DNA from: Limnanthes douglasii subsp. nivea
Lineage: Eukaryota; Streptophyta; Magnoliopsida; Brassicales; Limnanthaceae
Assembly (NCBI GenBank): GCA_036936605.1
Contig: JAUPFV010000001.1
Location: 244,464,925-244,528,924 of the forward strand
Direction of reading: 5' to 3'
Length of the DNA: 64,000 bases
Shown here in pieces: positions 1 through 10,257 of the stretch. Each line of letters opens with the position of its first letter. Position 1 is the first letter of the stretch. Under the pieces are notes generated by a model, which worked only from the letters and a program-made list of their open reading frames with translations, had not been told where the DNA came from and did no database searches. Both the position numbers and the translations under genes were made by a program.

Positions 1-184
1 CCAGATTTCGAGTTGATTAATCTGAGGGTGACTTATAGCGGTTTTGTCTCAAAATCCAAAATATTACTACTAAAGAGGTTCTAAAGCCTTTAGTATAGAG
101 TTTGGTTTTCCCAAAGCTAGTTTGCAGTTCGAGGTGTCTAATGGTTCTGGAACCACGGTTCAAAGCTAACAACCTGCTTAAAAA

Positions 185-302
185 CTGGCGGTTTATCTGC
201 GAAACTGGCCCATTAGGACTGCAACCTCGCAGGACCGCAACCCGCCAAGACCGCAACCCGTCAGGACCGCATAAGGAGCAACCCGGCAGGACTGCAACCC
301 GG
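185..302. repeat. 16-bp minisatellite, first copy of a dispersed direct repeat
   Basis: A block of about 16-bp units of the form aggactgcaacccggc is repeated five to six times, one unit being longer (25 bp). The same block, in the same orientation and flanked by the same ctggcggttta lead-in, recurs at 3148-3263. The ORFs across it on both strands are simply translations of the repeat and are not credible genes. Confidence 0.7.
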
Positions 303-599
303 TAGGACTGCAAAACCACGGTTTATTTGTAAAAAACCGGCGGTTTATTGGTAAATATTATGCTGATTTTATTTATTTTATAACCAAAATGTTATATTTA
401 AAAAATATTGTGATTAAAATATTTTAAGTGTTGGTTATTAATATTTTAAGTGTTGTAATTATTATATAGTCCAAAATTTTAAATATTATTTATGTTATTA
501 TCACATTTTCAATATTATTATGTTTTTAGATTTAATATTAGTAGTGTTGATTTTAATATTACAAACCAAAACTATATCTTATCATGTTTAAATATTACA

Positions 600-1060
600 A
601 AATTTATGGTTATAATTTTAATATTACATTTTGAATTTTATTACTATGATTTGTTTTTAAATATTACAAGTGTTATTTATTATTTTTAAGTTATATTGTT
701 GTAATTATAATATTACATTTTGAATTTTATTATTGTGATTAGGTTTTAAACATTACAAGTGTTATTTATTATTTTTAAGTTATATTGTTATAATTTTAAT
801 ATTACATTTTGAATTTTAGTATTGTGATTTGGTTTTAAATATTACAACTTTACAAGTGTTATTTATTATTTTTAAGTTATATTGTTGTAATTTTAATATT
901 ACATTTTGAATTTTATTATTGTGATTAGGTTTTAAATATTACAAGTGTTATTTATTATTTTTAAGTTATATTGTTATAATTTTAATATTACATTTTGAAT
1001 TTTATTATTGTGATTTGGTTTTAAATATAACAAGTGTTATTTATTATTTTTTAAACCAAA
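600..1060. repeat. 89-bp tandem repeat, about five copies
   Basis: The anchor atattacattttgaatttta starts at 621, 710, 799, 896 and 985. The spacing is 89 bp, except for one 97-bp unit that has an 8-bp insertion. The array is almost pure A/T and non-coding. Confidence 0.85.
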
Positions 1061-1073
1061 ATCATATTTTATC

Positions 1074-1215
1074 ATGCTAAAATATTACAAGTTATATTAA
1101 AATATTTAATATTACAAATGCTAAAATATTACAAGTCATATTAAAATATTTAATATTACAAATGTTAAAATATTACAAGTTATATTAAAATATTTAATAT
1201 TACAATTGCTAAAAT
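1074..1215. repeat. 44-bp tandem repeat, about three copies
   Basis: Units beginning atg(c/t)taaaatattacaag start at 1074, 1118 and 1162, a 44-bp period. The array ends at the stop codon of the 1209-1730 ORF, so the 3' end of that gene abuts satellite-like DNA. Confidence 0.8.
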
Positions 1216-1730
1216 ACATTTTTTAGTCTCTTGTCGCTAACCACTTTTTTAAGTCGCAAAACTTTCTCAACAGTAGCTCCAATTTGTAATGGATCTCCCA
1301 AAACTTGTCCTCGAGTCTCACGATTAACCTTACTTAACGCAGCAGCAATCAAATCGACCATCTTCGTCTTCGTACTAAGACTTTGTTTAGGAACAACGGT
1401 CTTACTCTTAGTCTTGATTATAGTTGGGTGTTTGACACTTCGTGTCACCTTGTCGACCATTTTAGAACTAAAATTTGGTTTGGCGGTCTTACTAACAGTC
1501 GTACGTGTAGTACTAACAAGTTTGACGTTTCGCCTCTCCTTATCAGAAATTTTCAAACTAAAATTTTGTTTGAGAGTCTTACTCATATTCGTAGGTTCAG
1601 TGGCACATTTGATGCGTCGTGTGATCGGATCCCTCTCGGGTGGAGGAGACATCATAAAAGAAGAAAATTCTGAAAAATCAGTTTTCGGAGTTGCTTGTCC
1701 TAACCTGTTGTTGAAGCCACAAGACGGCAT
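1209..1730 (-). CDS. small lysine/threonine-rich protein of unknown function
   Basis: An ORF of 173 residues that I do not recognise. Its centre (about residues 45-130) holds roughly three degenerate ~30-residue repeats built around SKT-x-K-x-NFS-x-K followed by a DK/RRNVK-like basic stretch. No membrane segment or catalytic motif is visible, and the composition is very basic, which would suit nucleic-acid binding (inference only). Support for a real gene: a good TATA box lies about 208 bp upstream of the ATG, with a CT-rich leader between, and the AT-rich surroundings contain few other long ORFs. Doubt: the gene sits in repeat-built, transposon-like DNA, an overlapping ORF of similar length lies on the other strand, and no partner gene is nearby. 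It could be a captured gene fragment in a non-autonomous element. Confidence 0.4.
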   Translation of the reverse strand: MPSCGFNNRLGQATPKTDFSEFSSFMMSPPPERDPITRRIKCATEPTNMSKTLKQNFSLKISDKERRNVKLVSTTRTTVSKTAKPNFSSKMVDKVTRSVKHPTIIKTKSKTVVPKQSLSTKTKMVDLIAAALSKVNRETRGQVLGDPLQIGATVEKVLRLKKVVSDKRLKNVF

Positions 1731-1937
1731 TGGAAATAGGAAATAAGCACAAATAATAACTAATACAAACTAATAACAATTTTTTTTCGAAAAAAAAATC
1801 TAACTATTTTGAAAACAGAAGTACGATATGTAAAATACAAAAGTTAAGCTTAATAACAAAATCTAGAACAAGTTGAGAGATTTAGAGAGTTTATAGTAGA
1901 TTTAGAGAGTGTGTGAGGTTAGAGTTGGGGTCTCCTC

Positions 1938-1945
1938 TATTTATA
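1938..1945 (-). promoter_or_regulatory. TATA box for the 1209-1730 ORF
   Basis: Read on the minus strand the sequence is CCCCTATAAATAGAGG, a near-ideal plant TATA box. It lies about 200 bp upstream of the ATG and is followed by a CT-rich leader with repeated CTCTCTAAATC. Confidence 0.55.
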
Positions 1946-2006
1946 GGGGAGACCTAAATTTATTTTTTTTGAAAAATCCGAATTTTTTTTTCGTCCGGAT
2001 ACCCCG

Positions 2007-2139
2007 GATTCAAAAGCTAACGGCTAGTTTCTAAAACTAGCCGCTAGCTTTTGAATCGTGCGGACCATCCGCACGTCTGAGCGGATGGTCCGCACGGTGA
2101 AGTCACGGATGACGTCACTTGCTGACGTCATCCGTGACT
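2007..2139. repeat. three consecutive hairpins upstream of the TATA box
   Basis: Three head-to-tail inverted repeats are separated by almost no spacer. Arms 2007-2030/2034-2057 are 24 bp with one mismatch and a 3-nt loop. Arms 2058-2072/2081-2095 are 15 bp, perfect. Arms 2101-2117/2123-2139 are 17 bp, perfect, with a 5-nt loop. They begin about 60 bp upstream (minus strand) of the TATA box and are GC-rich inside very AT-rich DNA. Confidence 0.9.
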
Positions 2140-3147
2140 GATTTTTTTTTTTTTTAAATATTTTTTTATAAAAAAATTAATTTTTTTTAAAAGTTATGCA
2201 CTTTAAACTATTAAAAAAATCAAAACTCTATATATAGGATTTCGCGCACTAATATTTAAAAAAAAATAAAAAAAATTATATAAATAGGAAATTCGAACTA
2301 TTATTTAAAAAAAATAAAAATCTATAAATAGATTTTTCGAACTATTAGTTTTTTAATAATTTTAGTACTTTTATGAAAAAAATATATATTAAATTCTCTA
2401 GATTAATGAAAGAAATTTTATATTATAAACCCTTACTTTTTTTCTAGTTTATTGAAAGAAATTTTATATTATTAACAAGTTAATTTGGAACATAATAGAT
2501 AGTTTATATTGTTGATGATGTTAATCTCCTAAATAAATATATTTAATTAATTATATTTAATTATGCCATCATAATATAATTTCTTTTTAGGAACCAAATT
2601 AGAGATAGTTAATTGAAACACATTTGGTATTTTTGAATTTATTTCACAACCAAATTACATGTGTTTATGCAATTGGAACATAATCCAAATTTATACAATT
2701 TTTAAAACTTTAAATTTATACTTCAAAAATTGAATACTTCAAATATTAAATTTATACTTCAAATGTTGTAAATTTGTAATCGAAATACAAGTAGATGTAC
2801 TTATTTTATTTAATATCTACATAATATTAAATAAAATATCTTAAATACATAAATATAAATAGAAAAGAAAATGTATCAAAATCAAATTACAATTATTTTT
2901 TTAGAATGTAATTGATGATTATAAAATTTCGATTAAAATGATAACATATTTAAATTAAAATACATGAAATAGAATAATTAACTCGTGTATATGGTACATA
3001 TCTCAATTATTAAAATTAGATTCAATTAACACTTACAAATTAATTTTAAATAACATTATAAAATATTCTGATAAACGGTTCTTAAATGGTTTGGCTGATG
3101 GTTTGAACTGATAAACGGTTCTTAAATGGTTCGTTTGGTGGTTTGAA

Positions 3148-3263
3148 CTGGCGGTTTAACTGTGAAACTGGCCCATTAGGACTGCAACCCGGCAGGACCG
3201 CAACCTGGCAGGACCGCCAGACCGTCAGGACCGCATAAGAGCAACCCGTCAGGACTGCAACCC
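3148..3263. repeat. 16-bp minisatellite, second copy of the dispersed direct repeat
   Basis: Matches 185-302 over about 115 bp in direct orientation with scattered differences. It contains the same ccgcataag(g)agcaaccc irregular unit, so the two blocks share one origin rather than arising independently. Confidence 0.7.
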
Positions 3264-3297
3264 GTGGTTCTGATTTAAACAGTGCGGGTTAGTGCTG

Positions 3298-3320
3298 GTT
3301 CAACCCGTTTGACACCCCTA
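3298..3320. mobile_element. possible hAT-like transposon terminus
   Basis: The sequence ends in TTTGACACCCCTA, whose reverse complement TAGGGGTGTCAAA resembles the terminal inverted repeat of many plant hAT elements. No matching left terminus or 8-bp duplication is visible inside the window, so the opposite end is either outside it or lost. Known: hAT ends look like this. Inferred: the DNA from before position 1 to 3320 is a non-autonomous hAT-type element. Confidence 0.35.
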
Positions 3321-4617
3321 TTTGCTGTAAATCTAGATGTATTTTTGTCTGACCTAAGTGCAGGTTTAATCATCATGGTATCGACATATGTATTGAGAAC
3401 TACGTGTTGCTGATCTTTATATACGGTAATCAATTATATACGGGAGACCAGAGGGATTCAAATTTCTATAGATAATTATAAGGCATGAAGCCCTGTTCCT
3501 TGAGCTATCTTAAAAAGAGAAACCCAAAATTATAGATCGGATATCATATCCATGCTGCCGGAGTAAAACTTTCACACCGATAGCGGAGTGTCACCGTTAG
3601 TGTGTAAATTCCTCACACCGTTGATGGGATGCCAATTCTTTAACATTCATTTGGTTATATTTTTAAATTTATACACTGGTGGTGTGAGATACTTGTCCTG
3701 TTGGTTTAGTTTCCACGTTACTCGTGTAAATATTCTACACCGACTCCAGATTTTACCACTGGCAATGTAAAAATTCCTTATTGCCAGTGGGATTTGAATT
3801 TAATACTAAAACTAAAAAAGTATATATGAAAAAACCTGCAAAATGATAGTGGTTCCCTGTTAATTTGTTTAGGGTTTTCCACCAATTATATTTTTGCATT
3901 CCCTCCAATCATTTTTAATAAATGAATCATCAGCGAGTCAAATATATACCACGATAGCATGAATGATGCGAATTGAAATATGCACGAAGATGCGCATCCA
4001 CTAAAAGCTATTGATTTTATAAAACACATGATGTAACAAGAAACTCATAGATTTATCGACGTAGTTTTATATAAAACATAATTCATGCTTTGTAGGGTAA
4101 CAACTTTTTCAGCTTGTATGATACCTCGAGCACGCGGATGTGCATGTTAGATTGTTGAACAATGTTCTGAGTATATATCGATTGCATCACTCCCCTATAA
4201 AATCGAACACGAAACCTACGATGTTTTCACTACGAGATTACAAAGCTTTATTAAGAAATATATGATGGATCATATTGGACAAGAACTTACAGATAAAATG
4301 GATGTGGAAACTAATTGCATCCAAGACTCTTGTACAAATTCTTATGGAACTAGTGAAGATAAGGAATATTTATGCGAAAAATAATTCGAGCATGAATCAA
4401 ATTATTCGTCAATATAAACGCATTAACGTTAACAATATCATCTATCTATATATTTTGGTTCTTTGCGATTGTATTTCAATTACGTAGTACGTACGAATTA
4501 TGTAATCTTCGTAACTATATCAACTAATTTATATCTAATGTCATTATTTTAGTTTTTTAAACTATTATAATCTTCATAACATACAAAGTCTTTGCATGTG
4601 AAATTGTATATAGATTA
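3321..4617. other. no gene seen; short inverted repeat at 3756-3790
   Basis: About 1.3 kb without a convincing ORF. A short inverted repeat, ccactggcaat/attgccagtgg (arms 3756-3766 and 3780-3790), lies at the end of a stretch (3570-3750) rich in the word acaccg. This looks like the debris of a DNA-transposon end, but nothing can be assigned. Confidence 0.4.
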
Positions 4618-4937
4618 CAAGGCTTAAATAGCTATATAGTCCTTCGACTGTCCCACTTTCTTTCATTTAATCTTCGACTCTAAAATCATTATTCTGGGTC
4701 TTGGACTTGGCAAAATTTATTAATTTAGTCTGTGTACTTATAAAATCTATAAATTTAAGTTCATGGATTTAACAAAATCTATAAATTTAGTCCATGGTGA
4801 GTGGTATTTTCTTGGCTTCAAAGATTAAACTTATATATTTTTCCAAGTCCAAGGATCCAAAACTATTATTTTAAATTTGAAGGACTAAATAAAATAAAAT
4901 GGAACAGTCGAGGGAATATTCAACAATTTAAGCCTTG
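4618..4937. mobile_element. fold-back MITE, about 320 bp
   Basis: Both ends read CAAGGCTTAAAT inward, and the two halves stay complementary with mismatches for about 100 bp (for example CGACTGT-CCA and TTGGACTTGG on both arms). ATTA flanks it on both sides (4614-4617 and 4938-4941). A short TTA-containing duplication would fit a PIF/Harbinger-type MITE, but a Tc1/Mariner-type origin is not excluded. There is no coding capacity. Confidence 0.6.
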
Positions 4938-5002
4938 ATTACATTGACAAAATGTTTAAACAAAAATGGTAAATTCGGTTACTTCGAGACTATGAATTTT
5001 AA

Positions 5003-5380
5003 TGACGCAGTCGGATGCACTAAGACAACAAACGTTGGTCTTAGAATTGAAGGTTCAAGTTCGCGGGTGTCAAACTTGAAGAAAAAAACTCTAGATTCCA
5101 CCAGAACACAAATCTCGAAAACTCGAAGACTTTGATTAATAATGATGATGAAAAGTTTTTTAAAACATAGCACCTAAGGTTCTTTATATAAAGAAACCCT
5201 AAAGCATATAGAGAAACCCTAAAGCATAAAATAGGAAGTTCCTAGAAATAAGGAAAATTACTAGAATCGACATAAGGAAAATTACTAGAATCTTAACTAG
5301 AAAAGGAAAACACAAAAAAAATATCTAAAAATAACTTGCAAGCTAGAATAGATTAGGTATTGTAACCGTCTCCTGCTTCA
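5003..5380 (-). repeat. 3' LTR of the gypsy element
   Basis: In plus orientation it begins TGACGCAGTCGG and ends CTCCTGCTTCA. The stop codon of the polyprotein lies just inside it (5353). Confidence 0.9.
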
Positions 5381-8300
5381 GTCTCCTCCACCTCCAAAGA
5401 ACTCGTCCCCGAGTTCTTATCTGGATAAAGAACACCATGGGTATGATACTCATAGATGTCCGCTACATTGAACGTATAAGAGATGCTCATGTCGTCTGGT
5501 AGATCCACCACATAAGCATTGTCATTAAGCTTTCGTAAAATCTTGAATGGACCATACTTGCGAGGCTGAAGCTTACTATAAGTACCGACTGGAAACCTTT
5601 CTTTCTTGAGAAACACCATTACTTCATCACCTTCGTTGAAAACCTTGAGCCTCCGTTTTTTATCTGCTGCCCTTTTGTTTTTTTTCCCAGTTGCTTCCAA
5701 TCTAGCTCAGACTGCTTTTTTAGTGTCCAAAATGTCTTTAGCCATAGCTTCAGTTGATGCACTAACTCCAGGAACTTTCGGTAGTGGAACTAAATCAACC
5801 ACATGCTTCAGGACAGAGGTATATACCAACGTAAATGGTGATTTCCCTGTTGCGGAATGTATGACACTATTGTAAGCGAACTCGACCTGCGGTAGAGCTA
5901 AATCCTACTATTTCGGTTTATCACCACAAATACTTCTAATCATGTTACCCAGCGTCCTGTTTGTGACTTTGGTTTGCCCATCACTCTGGGGATGAGCTGT
6001 AGAGCTTCGTTTTAAACTTGTTCCAAACATTCTCCATAATGTAATCCAGAAGTGACTGAGAAACTTAGTATCCCTGTCGGAAACTATTGACTTCGGAACC
6101 CCATGGAGACACACAACTTCCCGAAAAAACAATTTGGCTAAGTTGGTTGCATCTGCGGTCTTTCTGCAAGCAATAAAACGTGTCATTTTGGAAAACCTAT
6201 CGACAACAACAAACACAGAATCCACACCTCGTTGCGTCCTCGGCAACCCCAACACAAAAGCCATAGATAAGTCCTTCCAGATATCTTCAGGAACAGATAA
6301 CGGCATGTAAAGACCTGTGTTCTGAGATTGTCCCTCAGAAACCTGACAAACAAAACACCTCTGAACAATAGCTCCAGCGTCTTTCCTAAGGTGCGACCAA
6401 TAGTACCTTTCCTCCAAGCTTGCAATTGTCTTATCCCGTCCCAAATGACCACTAAGACCACCACTGTGCAATTCTCGGATCAGCTTCTCTCGTAACGACG
6501 AGCAAGGAATGCACAGTCTGTCTCCTTTAAAAAGATAGCCATCGCAAATATGGAAGTCTGCAGAAGGATGCTTACCGTTGCACTTGTCCCATAATTCCTT
6601 GAATTCAGCATCACTTTCATTTAACTCTTTCAAAAATTCGAAACCCACAATCTCATGTGCTAAGCTAGTTAGCAAGGAAGCCCTTGCACTCAAAGCATCA
6701 GCTACCTTGTTAAGAGCTCCGGACTTATGCTGAATAATGAAAGGAAATTTTTGCAGAAAACTTACCCAACGAGCATGCATCTTATTTATCACTTTCTGGC
6801 TGTGAAGAAACTTCAGAGCTTGGTGGTGAGTGAACAGAATAAACTCTCGCTGAATCAGATAATGCTCCCATTGTCGAAGAGCTCGAAATACCGCATAGAA
6901 CTCTTGATCATAAGTACTCCATTTCTATCGTGCTTCGCTTAGCTTTTCACTAAAGAAAGCTATTGGTCTTTTCTCTTGAGATAACACAGCACCAATTCCT
7001 ACACCACTAGCATCGCATTCCACTTGAAATATCTTATCAAAATTTGGCAATGCTAAGCTTCTCCTTAATCAATGCAAGACTCTCGTCTTGTTCTGGTCCC
7101 CATTGAAACTTCCCTTTCTTCAAGCATTCGGTAATAGGTGTAGTAAGAGTACTGAAGTCTCTTACAAATATCCGGTAGAAAGTAGCCAAACCATGAAAAG
7201 TGCGTACCTCAGTTACGGTTTTGGGAATGGGCCAGTCTTTTATTGCACGCACTTTGGCTTCGTCTACTTTAATCCCATCTTCACCAACGGCAAACCCCAA
7301 AAACAACAGCTGGCTTGTGCAGAATGTGCATTTCTTTAAATTCACGTACAGCTGATTTTCTTGGAGGATTTGTAACACCTGCCGTACATGCTCTAAATGG
7401 TCGTCCTTGGCTTTGCTATAGATCAAAATATCATCGAAGTAAACTACTACAAAGGACCCAATGAAAGGACGGAGAACCTGATTCATCAATCTCATGAAAG
7501 TACTAGGTGCGTTTGACAAGACGAAAGGCATCACTAACCACTCGTGTAATCCGTCTTTACTCTTAAAAGCAGTCTTCCATTCATCTCCAGGCCTGATTCG
7601 AATCTGATGGTACCCACTTCGAAGATCTATTTTGGAAAACACCTTTGATCCATTCAACACATCAAGCGTGTCTTCCAACCGAGGGATATGAAACCGGTAT
7701 TTGATTGTGATCTTGTTGATGGCTCTAGAATCAACACACATTCGCCACTGATTACCTTTCTTTGGAATGAGAAGAACTGGTACAGCACAAGGGCTCATGC
7801 TCTCGCGGATTAACCCTTTCTTCAGCAAATCTTCAATCTGTTCCCGTACAATTTCATTCTCTTTAGGGCTCATTCGATAGTGGGGAAGATTATGTAGACT
7901 AGAACCCGGGATCAAGTCAATGTGATGTTGTATATCACACATAGGATGCAGGTTGTCAGGTAGTTCCTCAGCAACTAACTCCTTGTAATCTTCCAAAATT
8001 TCTAACACCTCACGTGAAGTTGTTGTCTCCTCCGTCATGGTACTCATCAACCCCTTGACCACAACCGAATAAAAACACTGTGATTCATTAACAACCTTGT
8101 CAAGCTCTTTAACATCATGCGACATGACGAGGAAGCTTGACTTCTTCTCTGTTGCAATGCTACCAAAATCCTTGATAGGAGCCATTGAAATCTTATGATT
8201 CCCCCATGTAAACATGACCACATTGTCTCGTTCTCGGTACGTAATGTCGTTATCGTACTGCCATGGTCGCCCAAGGAGAATATGGCAAACATCCATATCC

Positions 8301-8581
8301 AAAACGTCACAAATTATCTCCTCTTTGTAATACTTACCAATTGATAGAGGAATTTTGCAAGTTTCGCTAACCCCTACTGTAGATCCTTTCTTCACCCATC
8401 CGAGACCATACGGTTTCTCATGACGAGTCGTGGGTAGTTTCAAATATACCACCAACTTTTGAGAAACTAAATTCTCGGAGCTCCCATTGTCAACAATCAC
8501 ATTGCACACCTTGTTCTGAATAGAACAATGCGTTCCAAACAGATTCTTGCGTTGTCCCTCTTCTTTGGATGATAGCAACAG
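5353..8581 (-). pseudogene. gypsy pol: protease, RT, RNase H, integrase (inactivated)
   Basis: From the 5' end: an aspartic-protease region with [10 protein letters not shown]; reverse transcriptase (about 8000-7100) with the motif-[14 protein letters not shown] stretch and catalytic YFDD; a short RNase H region broken by a frameshift at about 7037 and a TAG at about 6925; and integrase (6792-5908) with an HHCC finger ending CFVCQ and a DDE core. In the core the first catalytic Asp is Ala (codon 6259-6261, LSMAFVLG) and the third residue, Glu, is Lys (codon 5968-5970, QTKVTNRTL); the middle Asp in SDRDTKF remains. A C-terminal piece (5700-5353) follows another in-frame stop. No chromodomain is obvious. 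Integrase inactivity is inferred from loss of two of three catalytic residues. Confidence 0.88.
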
Positions 8582-9663
8582 TCACTGCAAAACAATGCTG
8601 ATTCTGTCCTCAGATTCCTCTTCCGCAAATTCAACTCCCTCATAATCCTCATTCTCCATAAAGTCGTCTTCCTCTTCTTCTAGCAATGTAACCGTCTTCC
8701 TACTGGGACAAACATGCGACCTGTGACCTGTTCCTTGACAACGGAAACACTTGTCGGTGGTTGGTCTAGCATAAGGATTGTTCTGTTTCGGAGTGGGTGC
8801 TTTGTCCTTCTGAATGCCACTAATGGAGCTACTTGCTCCTTTGTTGTTAGAGTTGGAATCTCTGTTAACCACACCTTTGTCCATTTCTCCGGCTGGTTCG
8901 ACGTTGTTCTGGATCGAGGGTCTCCTGAAATTTGTGAAACCTCGAGATGATTTCTCCATCAATTCTGATTTCAAGGCTAGACTAGATGCTTCTTCAACTG
9001 TCCACACAGTCCGTAACCCTATTTTCCCTTGAAGAGAGCCCTTTAAACCACTGATGTAACTAGCCACCTTCTGATTCTCTGTTTCGTTTAAGTCACTACG
9101 TTCAGAGAAATGAAAGAACTCTGCTGTATAATCAGTCACGGTCCTGCTTTCTTGTACACAATCAATGTACATCTTGTAAAGAATCTGCTCGTAGTCCTCG
9201 GTAAGAACCGCTCAGTCATTAACTGCTTCATTCGGCGCCATGTTCTAACTGGACCCTTCCTCTGTCTTTGCCTTTGAATAGCCAATTTGTCCCACCAAAC
9301 AGCTGCAGTCTTCTTTAACTGGATAGCCACCATCTTAACCTGTTTACTCTTCGGGACTTCCATAACATCAAAGAATCGATCAACATCAACTTGCCAATCG
9401 CAAAAGTCCTCGACACTCATAGTACCATAGAACAATGGAATATCAGCTTTCACTCTGTAATCCTGATTATATTGATTCCCTTGTTCTGCCTCTTCCTCTT
9501 CCAATTCCTCCTCCGAGCTAGAATTATCAACAGCGACACGGTTATGCCTGCCTTGTTGTTGATTGTTTCTAACAGGCAGTCGGTTGTTTCCACCATGTCG
9601 GACTCGGGGTGGCTCTTCAACAACTAGTATGTGTCTGCCTTGTCGATTCTGATTTCGTCTCAT
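8582..9663 (-). pseudogene. gypsy gag (nucleocapsid) region, frameshifted
   Basis: The gag part of the polyprotein. The first segment (9663-9136) has an acidic Glu-rich stretch and a capsid-like region ending in the WWDKL type of motif. The second (9172-8582) continues the capsid and carries a CCHC zinc knuckle, CFRCQGTGHRSHVC (CX2CX4HX4C), followed by an acidic tail. The two segments overlap in different frames near 9170-9200, consistent with loss of one base. The gag frame ends in a single in-frame TGA at 8582-8584 and continues in the same frame into protease, so the intact ancestor had one gag-pol ORF. Non-functional as it stands. Confidence 0.88.
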
Positions 9664-9854
9664 TCATTCTCCTTCTCCTTGTCCTTCGTTAGCAATCTGA
9701 TTGGTTAATGCTGCAATCTGATTAGTTAACGCTACCACCAGATTTGCCAGGTTCGTGGTTGATTCGTTCAAATTTGATGTGAAACCCTCCATGTCGGCCC
9801 TGATTACTGGTTGATCACCCATAGCTGTTCAAGCTTTAAAAATAATATGAGATT

Positions 9855-9871
9855 GCCTGCTCTGATACCAC
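9855..9871 (-). promoter_or_regulatory. primer-binding site (initiator Met tRNA)
   Basis: Minus strand reads TGGTATCAGAGCAGG directly inside the 5' LTR. TGGTATCAGAGC is the usual match to the 3' end of plant initiator Met tRNA, which primes minus-strand DNA synthesis. Confidence 0.85.
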
Positions 9872-9872
9872 T

Positions 9873-10252
9873 TGACGTAGTCGGACACTAAGACAACAAA
9901 TGTTGGTCTTAGAATTAAAGGTTCAAGTTTGCGGGTGTCAAACTTGAAGAAAAAAACTATGGAATCCACCAGAAAACAAATCTCGAAAACTCGAAGACTT
10001 TGATTAATAATGATGATGAAAAGTTTTTTAAAACATAGCATCTAAGGTTCTTTATATAGAGAAACCCTAAAGCATATAGAGAAACCTTAAAGCATAAAAT
10101 AGGAAGTTCCTAGAAATAAGGAAAATTACTAGAATCGAAATAAGGAAAATTACTAGAATCTTAACTAGAAAAGGAAAACACAAAAAAAAGAAATATCTAA
10201 AAATAACTTGCAAGCTAGAATAGATTAGGTATTGTAACTGTCTCCTGCATCA
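9873..10252 (-). repeat. 5' LTR of the gypsy element
   Basis: Begins TGACGTAGTCGG and ends CTCCTGCATCA in plus orientation. Collinear with 5003-5380, with about 15 differences including small indels. Confidence 0.9.
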
Positions 10253-10257
10253 TTTAA

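Larger units (their letters stand above)
5003..10252 (-). mobile_element. Ty3/gypsy LTR retrotransposon, complete but inactive
   Basis: A 5,250-bp element with LTRs at 5003-5380 and 9873-10252, flanked by the 5-bp target duplication TTTAA (4998-5002 and 10253-10257). Coding is on the minus strand in the order gag, protease, reverse transcriptase, RNase H, integrase. A primer-binding site matching initiator Met tRNA abuts the right (5') LTR. The LTRs differ by roughly 15 substitutions and small indels in 380 bp. The ORF is broken by a gag frameshift, several in-frame stops and two lost integrase catalytic residues. It is a dead copy of moderate age. Confidence 0.93.

Noticed and set aside
1231..1746. 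Plus-strand ORF of 171 codons opposite the lysine-rich ORF
   Set aside because: Translation is mostly Leu/Val/Thr without a motif; the minus-strand frame has the TATA box and the internal repeats, so the plus frame is probably its shadow.
5353..5700. Chromodomain at the C-terminus of the gypsy integrase
   Set aside because: The segment has the usual YVVDLP-type integrase end, but no aromatic-cage pattern can be seen.
9829..10041. Repeated 64-70 codon minus-strand ORF, also at 4979-5173
   Set aside because: It is LTR sequence of the gypsy element present twice.
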